Of a stretch of 64,000 nucleotides of DNA, positions 47,040-55,273 are shown one piece after another. The stretch lies in the NCBI RefSeq assembly GCF_044582145.1, contig NZ_JBDODO010000011.1, one strand, 5' to 3'. The DNA comes from Guyparkeria sp016278265. Lineage in GTDB: Bacteria; Pseudomonadota; Gammaproteobacteria; Halothiobacillales; Halothiobacillaceae. The stretch's first letter is position 1; the number at the start of each line of letters is the position of its first letter. A program made the position numbers and the translations under genes. Under the pieces are notes generated by a model. That model searched no databases, was not told where the DNA came from, and saw only the letters and a list, made by a program, of their open reading frames with translations.

Positions 47040-47450
47040 TCAGCGCTCGGCCAGTTCCATGATCGATTCGACGATGTCGCTCATGGTGACGATGCCGACC
47101 AGGTCATCGCTTCTGAGCACGATGACGCGACGGATCGATTGGGAGACCATCAGGCGGGCGGCGTACTTGATCTCCATGCCTTCGGGGACCGAGATCGCCG
47201 GCTTGCTCATCACGTCGTAGACGTTCGCCAGATCGATGTCGCCTTCCTCGGCGACGATGGTGCGCAGAATCGAGGTGTAGGTGAGGATGCCGTAGGCGTC
47301 ATGCGGATGGGCCTTCTCGACCACCAGCGATTTCACGCGCTTCTGGCGCATCTCGCGCAGGGCCTCACGCAGGGTGGCCATGGGCGAGATGGTCGCAACC
47401 TCGCGGACCATCACGTCGCCGACCAGCCGGGGGCGGGTTTCAGAGGTCAT
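47040..47450 (-). CDS. CBS-pair protein
   Basis: A stand-alone pair of CBS domains in 136 residues (VGDVMVREVATISPMATLREAL and VYDVMSKPAISVPEGMEIKYAARLM, each ending in a Gly-Ile/Asp motif such as GIVTMSDIVE). CBS pairs bind adenine nucleotides and gate channels, transporters and enzymes. The gene overlaps the PII-like gene by 11 bases and is the last of a three-gene operon with the DUF1538 protein. Confidence 0.88.
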   Translation of the reverse strand: MTSETRPRLVGDVMVREVATISPMATLREALREMRQKRVKSLVVEKAHPHDAYGILTYTSILRTIVAEEGDIDLANVYDVMSKPAISVPEGMEIKYAARLMVSQSIRRVIVLRSDDLVGIVTMSDIVESIMELAER

Positions 47451-47787
47451 CTTTCACGTTCTCCTGGAAACGTTCTACCTGCCGGTTCTCGATACCGGCG
47501 ATATGCTCGAGCGGCAGGGTGAATACGACGCCGCGCGAGTGGTCGGTCAACTCGAGCTCCCGGGTCAGCGCCTTCATCACCTTGAGCGACAGCGAGCGCT
47601 CGAGCACGAACAGCAATACCGACTGGCTGCCCTCGTAGGTCAGCCCGAAAAAGGTCTTTTTTTCCTCGGCACCGATGCCGCGGCCATTGAGCAGGGTCAC
47701 GCCGCCGGCGCCGGCGGTCTTGGCCACCTCGACGGCCTTTTCCTCCATATCCTCGGCGAGAATGGCGACCAGTACGGAAAATCTCAT
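47440..47787 (-). CDS. PII-like signalling protein
   Basis: A 115-residue protein with a GlnB-like fold pattern: an opening strand RFSVLVAIL, KTAGAGGVTLLNGRGIG, and a later strand-helix GSQSVLLFVLERSLSLKVMKAL. The T-loop region (IGAEEKKTFFGLTYEG) is short and lacks the uridylylated tyrosine context of GlnB/GlnK. Such degenerate PII proteins commonly sit beside membrane transporters and bind adenyl nucleotides or other ligands. The start overlaps the DUF1538 stop by ATGA. Confidence 0.8.
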   Translation of the reverse strand: MRFSVLVAILAEDMEEKAVEVAKTAGAGGVTLLNGRGIGAEEKKTFFGLTYEGSQSVLLFVLERSLSLKVMKALTRELELTDHSRGVVFTLPLEHIAGIENRQVERFQENVKDDL

Positions 47788-49331
47788 CGCGGTGCGTCCT
47801 CTTCAGTCGATGTGTCATTCGGTGGCCGGCCCGAGGGCCGGTTTGCCTGCCGTCGGTTGGCGAACTCGGCGATCGTGGCGTAGCCGAGCACGGTCACGAT
47901 CGGGAAGATCGAGGCAAAGGCGATCAGGCCGAAGCCGTCCATCAGCGCATCACGTCCCTCGATTTGCGTGGCCAGGCCGATGCCCAGCGCCGTGACCAGC
48001 GGCACGGTCACCTCCGAGGTGGTTACCCCGCCCAGATCATAGGCCAGGGCGATGATGTAGCGCGGCGCCAGGAGCGTCAGCAGGATCACCAGCGCGTAGC
48101 CGCCGATCACGTAATAGTGGATCGAATCCCCGGCCAGTATGCGGTGCACGCCGATTGTGATACCGATCGCGACACCCACGGCAACCAGCAGGCGGATGAT
48201 CGAGGCGCGGATCTGCCCCTGGGCGGCGTGCTCGGCCTGGTCACCGATGGCGATCAACGCCGGTTCGGCCATGGTGGTGGCAAAGCCGATCGCAAAGGCA
48301 AACAGGTACAGGAAGATCACGTTGTCTTGGGCGATCAGCTGGTCGGCCATGCGCTCGCCGATCGGGAACAGCCCCAGCTTGAGGCCGACGACAAAGGCGT
48401 ACAGCCCCAGGATGACCAGCAGAAAGCCGATAATCACGCGCTTGAGATGCGGGATGCGCTGGCGGAGGATCGCCAGCTGGAAGAACAGCACGGCGGCGAT
48501 GATCGGCAGCACGTCGCGCAGCGTGATCAGCAAGCCCGTGAGGATGCCCATCGGGTCGAGATGGGCCTGCTTGGCATCGGCTTGTGCGGCCAGATCCAGC
48601 GAGTCGGCACCCGGATCGACACCGACAATTTCGAATACGTAGATGCCGTAGGCCTGCACGGTGATCATCGGCACCATCACGGCAAGTGCCACCAGGCCAA
48701 AGCCGTCGGAAAGCACGTTGCGGCCACTGACCGAGGCGGCCAGCCCCATGCCTACTGCCGCGATCAAGGGCACGGTGACGATATTGGTGGTCACGCCACC
48801 CGAGTCATAGGCCAGACCGACGATCTCGGCCGGTGCGAACCAGGTGACGGTGACCACCGTGATGTAGCCGCCGATCATGAACCAGTGCAGTGGCAGGCCG
48901 AGCAGGGTGCGCAACACGCCCAAGGCCACCACCACCCCCACGGAGGTGGCGATAATCAGTCGCAGGGTCAGCGCATCGATATGCCCCTGGCTGATGGTCT
49001 GGGCCTGTTCGGCCACCGCGATCAGGGCCGGTTCGGCGATCACGGCGGCAAAACCGAAGGAAAAACCGAAGGCCAGCAGCAAGGGCAGCGACCCCCGCCG
49101 GGCAAAGGCGTTCGAGAGGCTCTTGCCGATAGGGAAGATGCCCATTTCCAGACCCTGCAGGAACAGGGCGACGCCGACGACCACCACGCCCAGGCCGATC
49201 AGGATGCCGGTCAGCCCCTCGGGCACGGACTGGAGCACGAACAGCTGGAACGCGGCGACCACCAGCACGATCGGCAGCAGGTTGCGACCGGCGTGCAGCA
49301 GGGTATTCCAGAAGACCTTGAGCTCGCGCAA
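47784..49331 (-). CDS. Duplicated DUF1538 membrane protein, probable transporter
   Basis: A 515-residue integral membrane protein made of two similar halves. Each half has FxxGLxxGIFPIG-like entry (EMGIFPIGKSL, KLGLFPIGERM), an AEPALIA motif (VIAEPALIAVAEQA, TMAEPALIAIGDQA) and YDxGGVTT (YDSGGVTTNIVTVPLI, YDLGGVTTSEVTVPLV). This internal duplication is typical of secondary transporters. DUF1538 has no proven substrate. TTG 49331 is the start, with AGGAG upstream. PII and CBS partners in the same operon suggest that flux is gated by nucleotides; this is inference. Confidence 0.85.
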   Translation of the reverse strand: MRELKVFWNTLLHAGRNLLPIVLVVAAFQLFVLQSVPEGLTGILIGLGVVVVGVALFLQGLEMGIFPIGKSLSNAFARRGSLPLLLAFGFSFGFAAVIAEPALIAVAEQAQTISQGHIDALTLRLIIATSVGVVVALGVLRTLLGLPLHWFMIGGYITVVTVTWFAPAEIVGLAYDSGGVTTNIVTVPLIAAVGMGLAASVSGRNVLSDGFGLVALAVMVPMITVQAYGIYVFEIVGVDPGADSLDLAAQADAKQAHLDPMGILTGLLITLRDVLPIIAAVLFFQLAILRQRIPHLKRVIIGFLLVILGLYAFVVGLKLGLFPIGERMADQLIAQDNVIFLYLFAFAIGFATTMAEPALIAIGDQAEHAAQGQIRASIIRLLVAVGVAIGITIGVHRILAGDSIHYYVIGGYALVILLTLLAPRYIIALAYDLGGVTTSEVTVPLVTALGIGLATQIEGRDALMDGFGLIAFASIFPIVTVLGYATIAEFANRRQANRPSGRPPNDTSTEEDAPR

Positions 49332-49459
49332 ACCCGTCGTACTCCTGGCGAAGGCGAGCGTTACGGTGCTGGCACCGGGGCCTTGTCGCCGCGCGGGTGG
49401 AGATTCTTCGTCTGATGGTAACTTCTAATCAGTGATGACGCCGATACTTGGAGCGCCCC

Positions 49460-50359
49460 ATGGCCGAAACCTGCCCGATCCTGATTGCCAGTGACCTCTC
49501 GGATGCCAGCGAGGTGGCAGTGACCCGTGCGACGCAGTTGGCCGCGCGTCGTTCCTGCCCCCTGACCGCACTGCACGTTATCCAGGAAGAACCGTTGTGG
49601 TGGGTGGTCAAGAGTGGCGATCTCGACCCGGACGAGCTGCGCGCTGACCTGCTGCGTGAGGCGCTGGTCGGGTTGAAATCGCAATTGCACGAGGCGGCGG
49701 GGCGACTGGCGATTGAGCTGCCCGAATCGGACGTGCAGGCCCGGTTGGGCAAGCCGGCGGTGGTAGTCAACGAGATGGCCGCGTCAATTGGCGCGCGCCT
49801 GGTCGTGGTGGGCGCTCACGGCCGCCACGCGGTGCGTGACTGGTTCATCGGCACGACCGCCGAGAAGATGGTCCGTGCCGGCAATGTGCCGGTGTTGGTC
49901 GCCCGGGTGGAGCCGACACACAGTTACCAGAAGGTCACGGTGGCGGTGGACTTCTCTGAATCCAGCCGGGCGGCGCTGCGCGCGGCGCTCGACTGGGCGC
50001 CGCAGGCGCAGTTCACCCTGGTGCATGCCTACGAGACCTGGTTCGAGAGCTACATCGAAGCGGCGACCTACGAGCGCCTGCGCCAGGAACAGGAAGAGGC
50101 CCTGCACGATCATCTGCGCGAGTTCGCCCGCGAGGTGGGTGTACGCGGCGATCACGAGCCGGACTATCGCGTTATCGCCGGCCATCCCGGCACCGCGGTG
50201 GTCGACGCGGCGATCAAGGCCCGCGCCGACTTGACCGTCTGTGGCACCCAGGGCGATACCGGGCTGCGCCACCTGCTGCTCGGCAGCGTGGCCCAACACA
50301 TCCTGCGCGAGTCGAAGGGTGACGTGCTGACCGTGCGTGCCGGCGACGAGGGCGTCTGA
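49460..50359 (+). CDS. Tandem universal stress protein
   Basis: A 299-residue protein of two USP domains. GGAG precedes ATG 49460. The first ends in GAHGRHAVRDWFIGTTAEKM, close to the ATP motif GxxG-N9-G(S/T); the second ends in GTQGDTGLRHLLLGSVAQHI, likewise. Each begins with a hydrophobic strand followed by D-S/D (ASDLSDASEVA, AVDFSESSRAA). Double-domain USPs help survival under stress and may bind ATP. It is divergent from the DUF1538 operon and may share its control region. Confidence 0.9.
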   Translation: MAETCPILIASDLSDASEVAVTRATQLAARRSCPLTALHVIQEEPLWWVVKSGDLDPDELRADLLREALVGLKSQLHEAAGRLAIELPESDVQARLGKPAVVVNEMAASIGARLVVVGAHGRHAVRDWFIGTTAEKMVRAGNVPVLVARVEPTHSYQKVTVAVDFSESSRAALRAALDWAPQAQFTLVHAYETWFESYIEAATYERLRQEQEEALHDHLREFAREVGVRGDHEPDYRVIAGHPGTAVVDAAIKARADLTVCGTQGDTGLRHLLLGSVAQHILRESKGDVLTVRAGDEGV

Positions 50360-50466
50360 CGATCGGTAGGCAGGGCACTCGATACCGCCGGAGTATTCTT
50401 TACAACGGCCCGGTCGCGTGCTTGATTTGATCGACGCCCGCCGAACTGCCCAAGAGGACTTGCCCC

Positions 50467-51402
50467 ATGCTCATCTACAGCCACCCGGTCTGCTGGAAGC
50501 ACGAGAACGAAAACGACGTCATGCTGCCGCACCCGGAGCGCCCCGAGCGCCTGGACGCGGTGATGGCGGCGATCGAGCGGTTCCCGGCTGATCGTTATGA
50601 ACGAGTCGAGGCGCCCTTGGGCGACAAGAGCGATTACGAGTTGGCCCACGACCCGCGTTACGTCGAGGCGATCTTCAGCCAGGCGCCCACCGATTCCGGA
50701 GTGCTGCGGGTGGATGGCGATACCTCGCTGAACGAGTACACCATCGATGCCAGCCGACGGGTGGTGGGTGCGGCGAAGGCGGCCATCGATGCGGTCCTGC
50801 CGGGGCCCGAGCGGCGTGCCTTTCTCGCGACCCGCCCGCCGGGCCATCACGCCGGCCCCTGCCAACCGCGTGGCTTTTGCGTGTTCAACAACGTCTGTAT
50901 CGCGGCCTATTACGCCATCCGCCACCATGGTCTTGAGCGGGTGGCGATCGTCGATTTCGACGTGCATCACGGCGACGGCACCGAGGAGATCGTTGCCAAC
51001 AGCGACGCGGTGCGCTTCTTCTCGGTCTTCCAGCACCCGTTCTACCCCTATTCGGGCATCCCGCCGATCGCCGATAACTGCTTTCCGATCGGCCTGCCCA
51101 ACATGACCGATGGCAAGGCATTCCGCAAAGGGGTGCGCGAGTCGGTCTGGTTCGACACGCTGGCCGATTTCCGCCCGCAACTGTTGCTGTTCTCCGCCGG
51201 TTTCGACGCCCACAAGAACGATCCGCTGGGCGGCTGGATTCTCGAGGACGAGGATTTTGCCTGGATCACCCGCGAGGCGATCGCCGCGGCGGGCGGAGAC
51301 GACCTGCCGGTGGTGTCCTTGCTAGAGGGAGGCTACGACCTGGAAGGGTTGGAGGACTCGGTGCTCGCCCACCTCAAGGCCCTGGACGGGGATGCCGGCT
51401 GA
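50467..51402 (+). CDS. Histone-deacetylase-like (AcuC/APAH family) amidohydrolase
   Basis: A 311-residue zinc hydrolase of the class II HDAC/acetylpolyamine type. AGAGGA lies before ATG 50467. Catalytic motifs: HPERPERLDAV, RPPGHHA (His pair), CVFNNV, and the metal site VDFDVHHGDGTEE, with a late SAGFDAHKNDPLGG. Bacterial members remove acetyl groups from polyamines, lysines or acetoin-pathway enzymes; the substrate is unknown. It overlaps the UDG-like gene by 11 bases. Confidence 0.9.
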   Translation: MLIYSHPVCWKHENENDVMLPHPERPERLDAVMAAIERFPADRYERVEAPLGDKSDYELAHDPRYVEAIFSQAPTDSGVLRVDGDTSLNEYTIDASRRVVGAAKAAIDAVLPGPERRAFLATRPPGHHAGPCQPRGFCVFNNVCIAAYYAIRHHGLERVAIVDFDVHHGDGTEEIVANSDAVRFFSVFQHPFYPYSGIPPIADNCFPIGLPNMTDGKAFRKGVRESVWFDTLADFRPQLLLFSAGFDAHKNDPLGGWILEDEDFAWITREAIAAAGGDDLPVVSLLEGGYDLEGLEDSVLAHLKALDGDAG

Positions 51403-51991
51403 GCCCATCGCCCTGGAGGAACTCGAGGCCGAGATACGCGCCTGCCGTTTGTGCGAGGCGGACCTGCCGCTCGGCCCGCGGCCGGTGTTCATCGCCCGCC
51501 GCGAGGCCCGTCTGCTGATTGCCGCCCAGGCCCCGGGGCGACGGGTGCACGAGACCGGCCTGCCGTTCAACGACCCCAGCGGCAATCGCCTGCGCGACTG
51601 GCTCGGTATCGATCGCGAGACCTTCTATCACCACCCGGCCATCGCCATCGTGCCGATGGGCTTCTGCTTTCCGGGCACCGGCCGGGGTGGGGATATGCCG
51701 CCTCGGCCGGAGTGTGCCCCGACCTGGCGCCACCCGTTGCTCGACGCGATGCCGACTGTCGAGACCACGGTGGTCATCGGTCGGTATGCGCTGGGATGGC
51801 ACTTAGGGCTCAAAGGCGGCCAGCGCCTGACCGACGTGGTCGCCGACTGGCGCCGGTTCGCCCCGACGCACTTTCCGCTGCCGCATCCCAGCCCGCGCAA
51901 CAATCGCTGGCTGAGGAACAATCCGTGGTTCGAAGAGGAGGTGGTGCCCGCCTTGCGAGCCCGCGTCGCGCGGTTGCTCGACCCGGACTGA
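51392..51991 (+). CDS. Uracil-DNA-glycosylase superfamily protein
   Basis: A 199-residue protein of the UDG fold. Features: an early Cys pair (CRLCEADL), the active-site loop AAQAPGRRVHETGLPFND, and the late HPSPRNNRWLRNNPWF, equivalent to the HPS-P motif of UDG families. The first motif reads APG-R-H, close to family 4/5-like and YqiX-type groups, and the protein may lack or keep an iron-sulfur cluster: only two cysteines are near the N-terminus. Glycosylase activity is therefore not certain. It starts inside the HDAC gene's 3' end and converges with the antiporter gene 6 bases after its stop. Confidence 0.72.
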   Translation: MPAEPIALEELEAEIRACRLCEADLPLGPRPVFIARREARLLIAAQAPGRRVHETGLPFNDPSGNRLRDWLGIDRETFYHHPAIAIVPMGFCFPGTGRGGDMPPRPECAPTWRHPLLDAMPTVETTVVIGRYALGWHLGLKGGQRLTDVVADWRRFAPTHFPLPHPSPRNNRWLRNNPWFEEEVVPALRARVARLLDPD

Positions 51992-51997
51992 TCCCAC

Positions 51998-53719
51998 TCA
52001 CTGGCGGAACTTGAGACCCACCTGCGTGATCGTCGGCCCTTCCATCTCGCGCACCGTCAGGCGCACGCGATCCAGGTCGACCGAGTCACCCACCACCGGC
52101 GGGTTGCGCAGCAGGGACTTGATGGCCTCGTCGAGTGTCGACTCGCGCAGTTCCTCGGACGAGCGGATGCCGTAGACGGCGGCGAGATCCGCCACCTTCG
52201 CCCCGCCGCGCAGGGAGAAGACGCCGAAGAAGGTTTGCTCGACCAGAGCCGTCTTCTTGCGCCGCTCGCCGGAGAAGAATCGGCTGAGATCACCGATCAT
52301 GTCCTCGGGGATGATGGTCAGCACGATGTCACCCGGCTGAAAGGTGAAGCCCGTGTCGGGTTTGCGCAGCGCGAGATTGCGCACCACGCCGGCGATGGAC
52401 ACCGACTCGCCGAAGGGCATCCGCTCCGGCCCGGCGCTGTCGGCGTCGGTATGCTCGCCGACCACGAATTGCACCATCTCCAGCCGCGGCTCGATCGGCA
52501 AATTGAGGTCGGCCCGATGCCGGGGTTCCGGCTCGGGCGGCACCTCGACTTTCAGCAGTCGAGCGGCGAGCGAAATGCTGCTGCCCTGAATCAAGAGCGA
52601 GGTGATCACCACCACGTAGGCGATCTCGAAGAAACGTTCCGCCCCAGGGATGCCGTAGATCATCGGGAACAGGGCGAGCACGATGGGTACCGCACCGCGC
52701 AGCCCCACCCAGGCAATGAAGGTGGTCTCGCGCCAATTAAAATGAAACGGCCACAGCCCGATCCAGATGGCGATCGGCCGGGCCACCAGCAGCAGGGCGA
52801 ATGCCAGGATAAGGGCCGGGACGATCTGGTCGAGCACCGCTGACGGCGTGACCAGCAGCCCCAGGATCAGGAACATCGCCGCTTGGGCCAGCCACGCCAG
52901 GCCATCCATGATGCGCAGGACATGGAAGGTGCCGCGATTCTTGGCCGTGCCGATCACCAGCCCGGTGAGGTAGACGCCGAGAAACCCGCTGCCGCCCAGC
53001 TCGTTGATGATGGCGAAGGACAGCAGCCCGCCCGAGGCGATCAGCAGCGCATAGAGGCCCTCGGCCAGTTCGATGCGCCGCAGCGTCTCGCGCAGGATGA
53101 AGCCGAAGGCCACGCCGAGCACCGCACCGATGCCGAATTGCTGCACCAGGAACAGCAGGATCCAGGGGTCGAAAAGCGACTGGCTACTCGAGATGACTTC
53201 GAGGAGCGTGATGGTGAGGAAAATCGCCATCGGATCGTTGATGCCCGATTCGATCTCCAGCGTCGAGCCGACCCGCTCGTTGAGCCGGGTGCCGCTGCCC
53301 TTGAGCAGCGAGAACACCGCCGCGGCGTCCGTCGAGCCCACGATCGCCCCGAGCAGTAGCCCGTAGTACCAATCGAACCCCATCAGCCAGGTGGCGAACG
53401 CGCCGATGCCACCGGCGGTGATCATCACGCCGACGGTTGCCAGGGACAGGGCGGGCTTGAGGGCGACGCGGAAGGTGCGGATATGGGTGCGCAACCCGCC
53501 GTCGAGCAGGATGATGGCCAGCGCGATGTTGCCGATCAGAAAGGCGGTCTTGAAGTCGTCGAACTCGACCCCGCCGGGGCCCTCCTGCCCGGCGAGCATC
53601 CCCACCGCGAGGAAGATCAGCAGCAGCGGGAAGCCAAAGCGCGCCGAGGCCATACTGGCCAGAATGCTGGAAAACAGCAGCAGGGCGCCGAGCAAAATAA
53701 ACGAGTTGGTCGCGTCCAT
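51998..53719 (-). CDS. nhaP2: Potassium/proton antiporter (NhaP2/CvrA type)
   Basis: A 573-residue CPA1 antiporter. The first 390 residues hold about 12 helices with the family site GAIVGSTDAAAVFSLL and ESGINDPMAIF. A cytosolic C-terminal half has a TrkA-C-like domain (EHTDADSAGPERMPFGESVSIAG) and a CorC/HlyC-type domain typical of NhaP2. This architecture is that of K+/H+ antiporters which export K+ and regulate cell volume and pH. A TATAGT -10-like element lies near 53755 upstream. Confidence 0.9.
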   Translation of the reverse strand: MDATNSFILLGALLLFSSILASMASARFGFPLLLIFLAVGMLAGQEGPGGVEFDDFKTAFLIGNIALAIILLDGGLRTHIRTFRVALKPALSLATVGVMITAGGIGAFATWLMGFDWYYGLLLGAIVGSTDAAAVFSLLKGSGTRLNERVGSTLEIESGINDPMAIFLTITLLEVISSSQSLFDPWILLFLVQQFGIGAVLGVAFGFILRETLRRIELAEGLYALLIASGGLLSFAIINELGGSGFLGVYLTGLVIGTAKNRGTFHVLRIMDGLAWLAQAAMFLILGLLVTPSAVLDQIVPALILAFALLLVARPIAIWIGLWPFHFNWRETTFIAWVGLRGAVPIVLALFPMIYGIPGAERFFEIAYVVVITSLLIQGSSISLAARLLKVEVPPEPEPRHRADLNLPIEPRLEMVQFVVGEHTDADSAGPERMPFGESVSIAGVVRNLALRKPDTGFTFQPGDIVLTIIPEDMIGDLSRFFSGERRKKTALVEQTFFGVFSLRGGAKVADLAAVYGIRSSEELRESTLDEAIKSLLRNPPVVGDSVDLDRVRLTVREMEGPTITQVGLKFRQ

Positions 53720-53856
53720 GGCTCTCGGATCGGGCGTGGGTGGCGGTGCCTAAACTATACGCGAGGCATCGCCCCAAGCGGGCGTGCCGCCGGGACCGGT
53801 TGCCCGCAACGAGGTCTGTCAGTGCGAAGAGCCTAGTCCACCCCGACGGACTCGTG

Positions 53857-53880
53857 CCCGGGATCATCCCCGGGATCATC
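53857..53880. repeat. Tandem 12-bp direct repeat
   Basis: CCCGGGATCATC occurs twice without a gap in the non-coding stretch between the antiporter gene and the 100-residue gene. Function unknown; it could be a slippage product. Confidence 0.7.
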
Positions 53881-53963
53881 AAGTGGATGGTTCACTTGGG
53901 GCCGCCGCCCCGGCAGGTTCGGTTGAGCCCCACCTCCCCGCCAGGGTGGGGGTTTACTCCTTG

Positions 53964-54266
53964 TCAGGTTGCCACAGCGAGAAAGGCGGGCGTCTCGAGA
54001 AAGGGCCGAGTGGCAACCGGTGGCGCCTTCGGTGCGGCCGGCAGCGGGAACCGGGCGTCGATCTCGCGCCGGACCAGGGCCTGTTCGGGCAGCAGCGGCA
54101 GGTGGCCGCCGGCGAGCATCTCGACGGCATCCGACAGGCCGAGCTGATCGAGGTGCCGGGTGGGTGCCTCGAGGAAGGTCTCCAGGTCGAGGCCGGTTGT
54201 CGACAGGCGGCAGGCGCGGAAGATGTTGGCCCAGAAATCGATCACTTCGTCACGGTAGGTCTGCAT
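53964..54266 (-). CDS. 100-residue protein divergent from a BrxR/CapW-like regulator, function unknown
   Basis: GAGGAG lies 7 bases before ATG 54266, and a near-consensus sigma70 promoter is upstream, so the gene is likely expressed. The sequence is acidic to neutral: MQTYRDEVIDFWANIFRA, then FLEAPTRHLDQLGLSDAVEMLAGG, then a Pro/Ala-rich tail. The middle weakly resembles the MbcA/ParS-type antitoxin domain (LxxPxxxL...G-x-D-AxxML), but I would not assign it. Its placement, divergent from and sharing operators with the WYL gene, suggests that the regulator controls it. Confidence 0.6.
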   Translation of the reverse strand: MQTYRDEVIDFWANIFRACRLSTTGLDLETFLEAPTRHLDQLGLSDAVEMLAGGHLPLLPEQALVRREIDARFPLPAAPKAPPVATRPFLETPAFLAVAT

Positions 54267-54286
54267 GATTGCGCTCCTCTATTAAC

Positions 54287-54339
54287 TGCCTACAAAATAG
54301 GCATGTCCAGATAGTATGCACACAATATGGACCTGTCAA
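54287..54339 (-). promoter_or_regulatory. Sigma70 promoter with inverted-repeat operator for the 100-residue gene
   Basis: Read leftward, -35 TTGACA (54339-54334) and -10 TACTAT (54316-54311) are exactly 17 bp apart. Just downstream is TGCCTA-CAAAA-TAGGCA (54287-54303), a perfect 6-bp dyad, and GTCCA/TGGAC arms flank the spacer. The dyads would place a repressor on the start site. The WYL regulator is the obvious candidate. Confidence 0.75.
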
Positions 54340-54394
54340 CAAACTTACGTCGTTTTTATTGACATACCAGTGCCGGGGCGGAGAATGAGGTCGC

Positions 54395-55270
54395 ATGAAC
54401 CCAAACACCCCGACCACCATCGCCGACCTGAAGTGGGACCTGCGCCAGCGCCTCAAGCTGCTCGAGTGCACCGTGCTGCTCAACGGCTGGGTCCGTACCC
54501 AGGCACTGACCGAGAGTTTCGGCATCAGTCGGGCGCAGGCCTCCAAGGACTTTGCCGTCTATCAGGCGCTCGCCCCGGACAACCTGGTCTACAACCGCTC
54601 GCAGAAATACTACGAGCCCGCTGAGCACTTCGCCGCGTTGCTGCTCTCGGGACGTACCTCTGAATTGCTGGACGTGTTGGCCGCCTTGCCGGGGGAGAAT
54701 CGGCCGGTAGTCGCGCTGGCCGCGGCCGGGCCGACGGTCGAATTGCTGCGTCCACTCGAGCGTGAACTGGATCTGGATATTCTGCGTGCGGTTTCGGCGG
54801 CGGCCAGCAATGGGCATCGGCTGCGGGTGGACTATCAGTCGATGCGCCGGCCGCATCCACGAACGCTTGAGCTGTCCCCGCACACCCTGGTCTACAGCGG
54901 CTTTCGCTGGCATCTACGCGCGTTTAGCCACGAGCACGGCGAATATCGAGACTTCGTGCTCGCACGGATGACGAATGCCGCAGCATTGCCGGATCAGCCG
55001 GGTGCGCCGCGGGACGGCGATGCCGACTGGTTCGAGGAGGTGACGTTGCGGGTGGGTGTCCATCCCGATCTGCCGCCGGCCCAACAGGCGGTGATCGCCG
55101 CAGATTACGGCATGGTCGATGGTGAGCGCGGTGTGACGGTGCGCCGTGCGCTGTTGCCCTACTTGTTGCGCTTGATGCAGATCGAGCCTGAACGCGAACA
55201 CCCCGATCCGGTGGTGCAGCAGATTCGGCTGCTCAATCCTGGGGTGGCAGCAAGAAACGGCTGGGACTGA
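54395..55270 (+). CDS. WYL-domain transcriptional regulator, BrxR/CapW-like
   Basis: A 291-residue regulator. Residues 10-75 are a winged helix (RLKLLECTVLLNGWVRTQALTESFGISRAQASKDF) followed by YQALAPDNLVYNRSQKYYEP, the same run that marks BrxR and CapW, the dimeric repressors of BREX and CBASS defence islands. The WYL domain spans about 125-195 (RVDYQSMRRPHPRTLELSPHTLVY, FRWHLRAFSHEHGEYRDFVLARM) and a WCX-like tail follows. No BREX, CBASS or other defence gene is near; only the divergent 100-residue gene. SD is GAGG before ATG 54395. Confidence 0.85.
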   Translation: MNPNTPTTIADLKWDLRQRLKLLECTVLLNGWVRTQALTESFGISRAQASKDFAVYQALAPDNLVYNRSQKYYEPAEHFAALLLSGRTSELLDVLAALPGENRPVVALAAAGPTVELLRPLERELDLDILRAVSAAASNGHRLRVDYQSMRRPHPRTLELSPHTLVYSGFRWHLRAFSHEHGEYRDFVLARMTNAAALPDQPGAPRDGDADWFEEVTLRVGVHPDLPPAQQAVIAADYGMVDGERGVTVRRALLPYLLRLMQIEPEREHPDPVVQQIRLLNPGVAARNGWD

Positions 55271-55273
55271 CTC

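Noticed and set aside
53925..53955. A terminator for the 100-residue gene
   Set aside because: CCCCACC/GGTGGGG can pair, but no T-run follows in the required direction, so it was not called.
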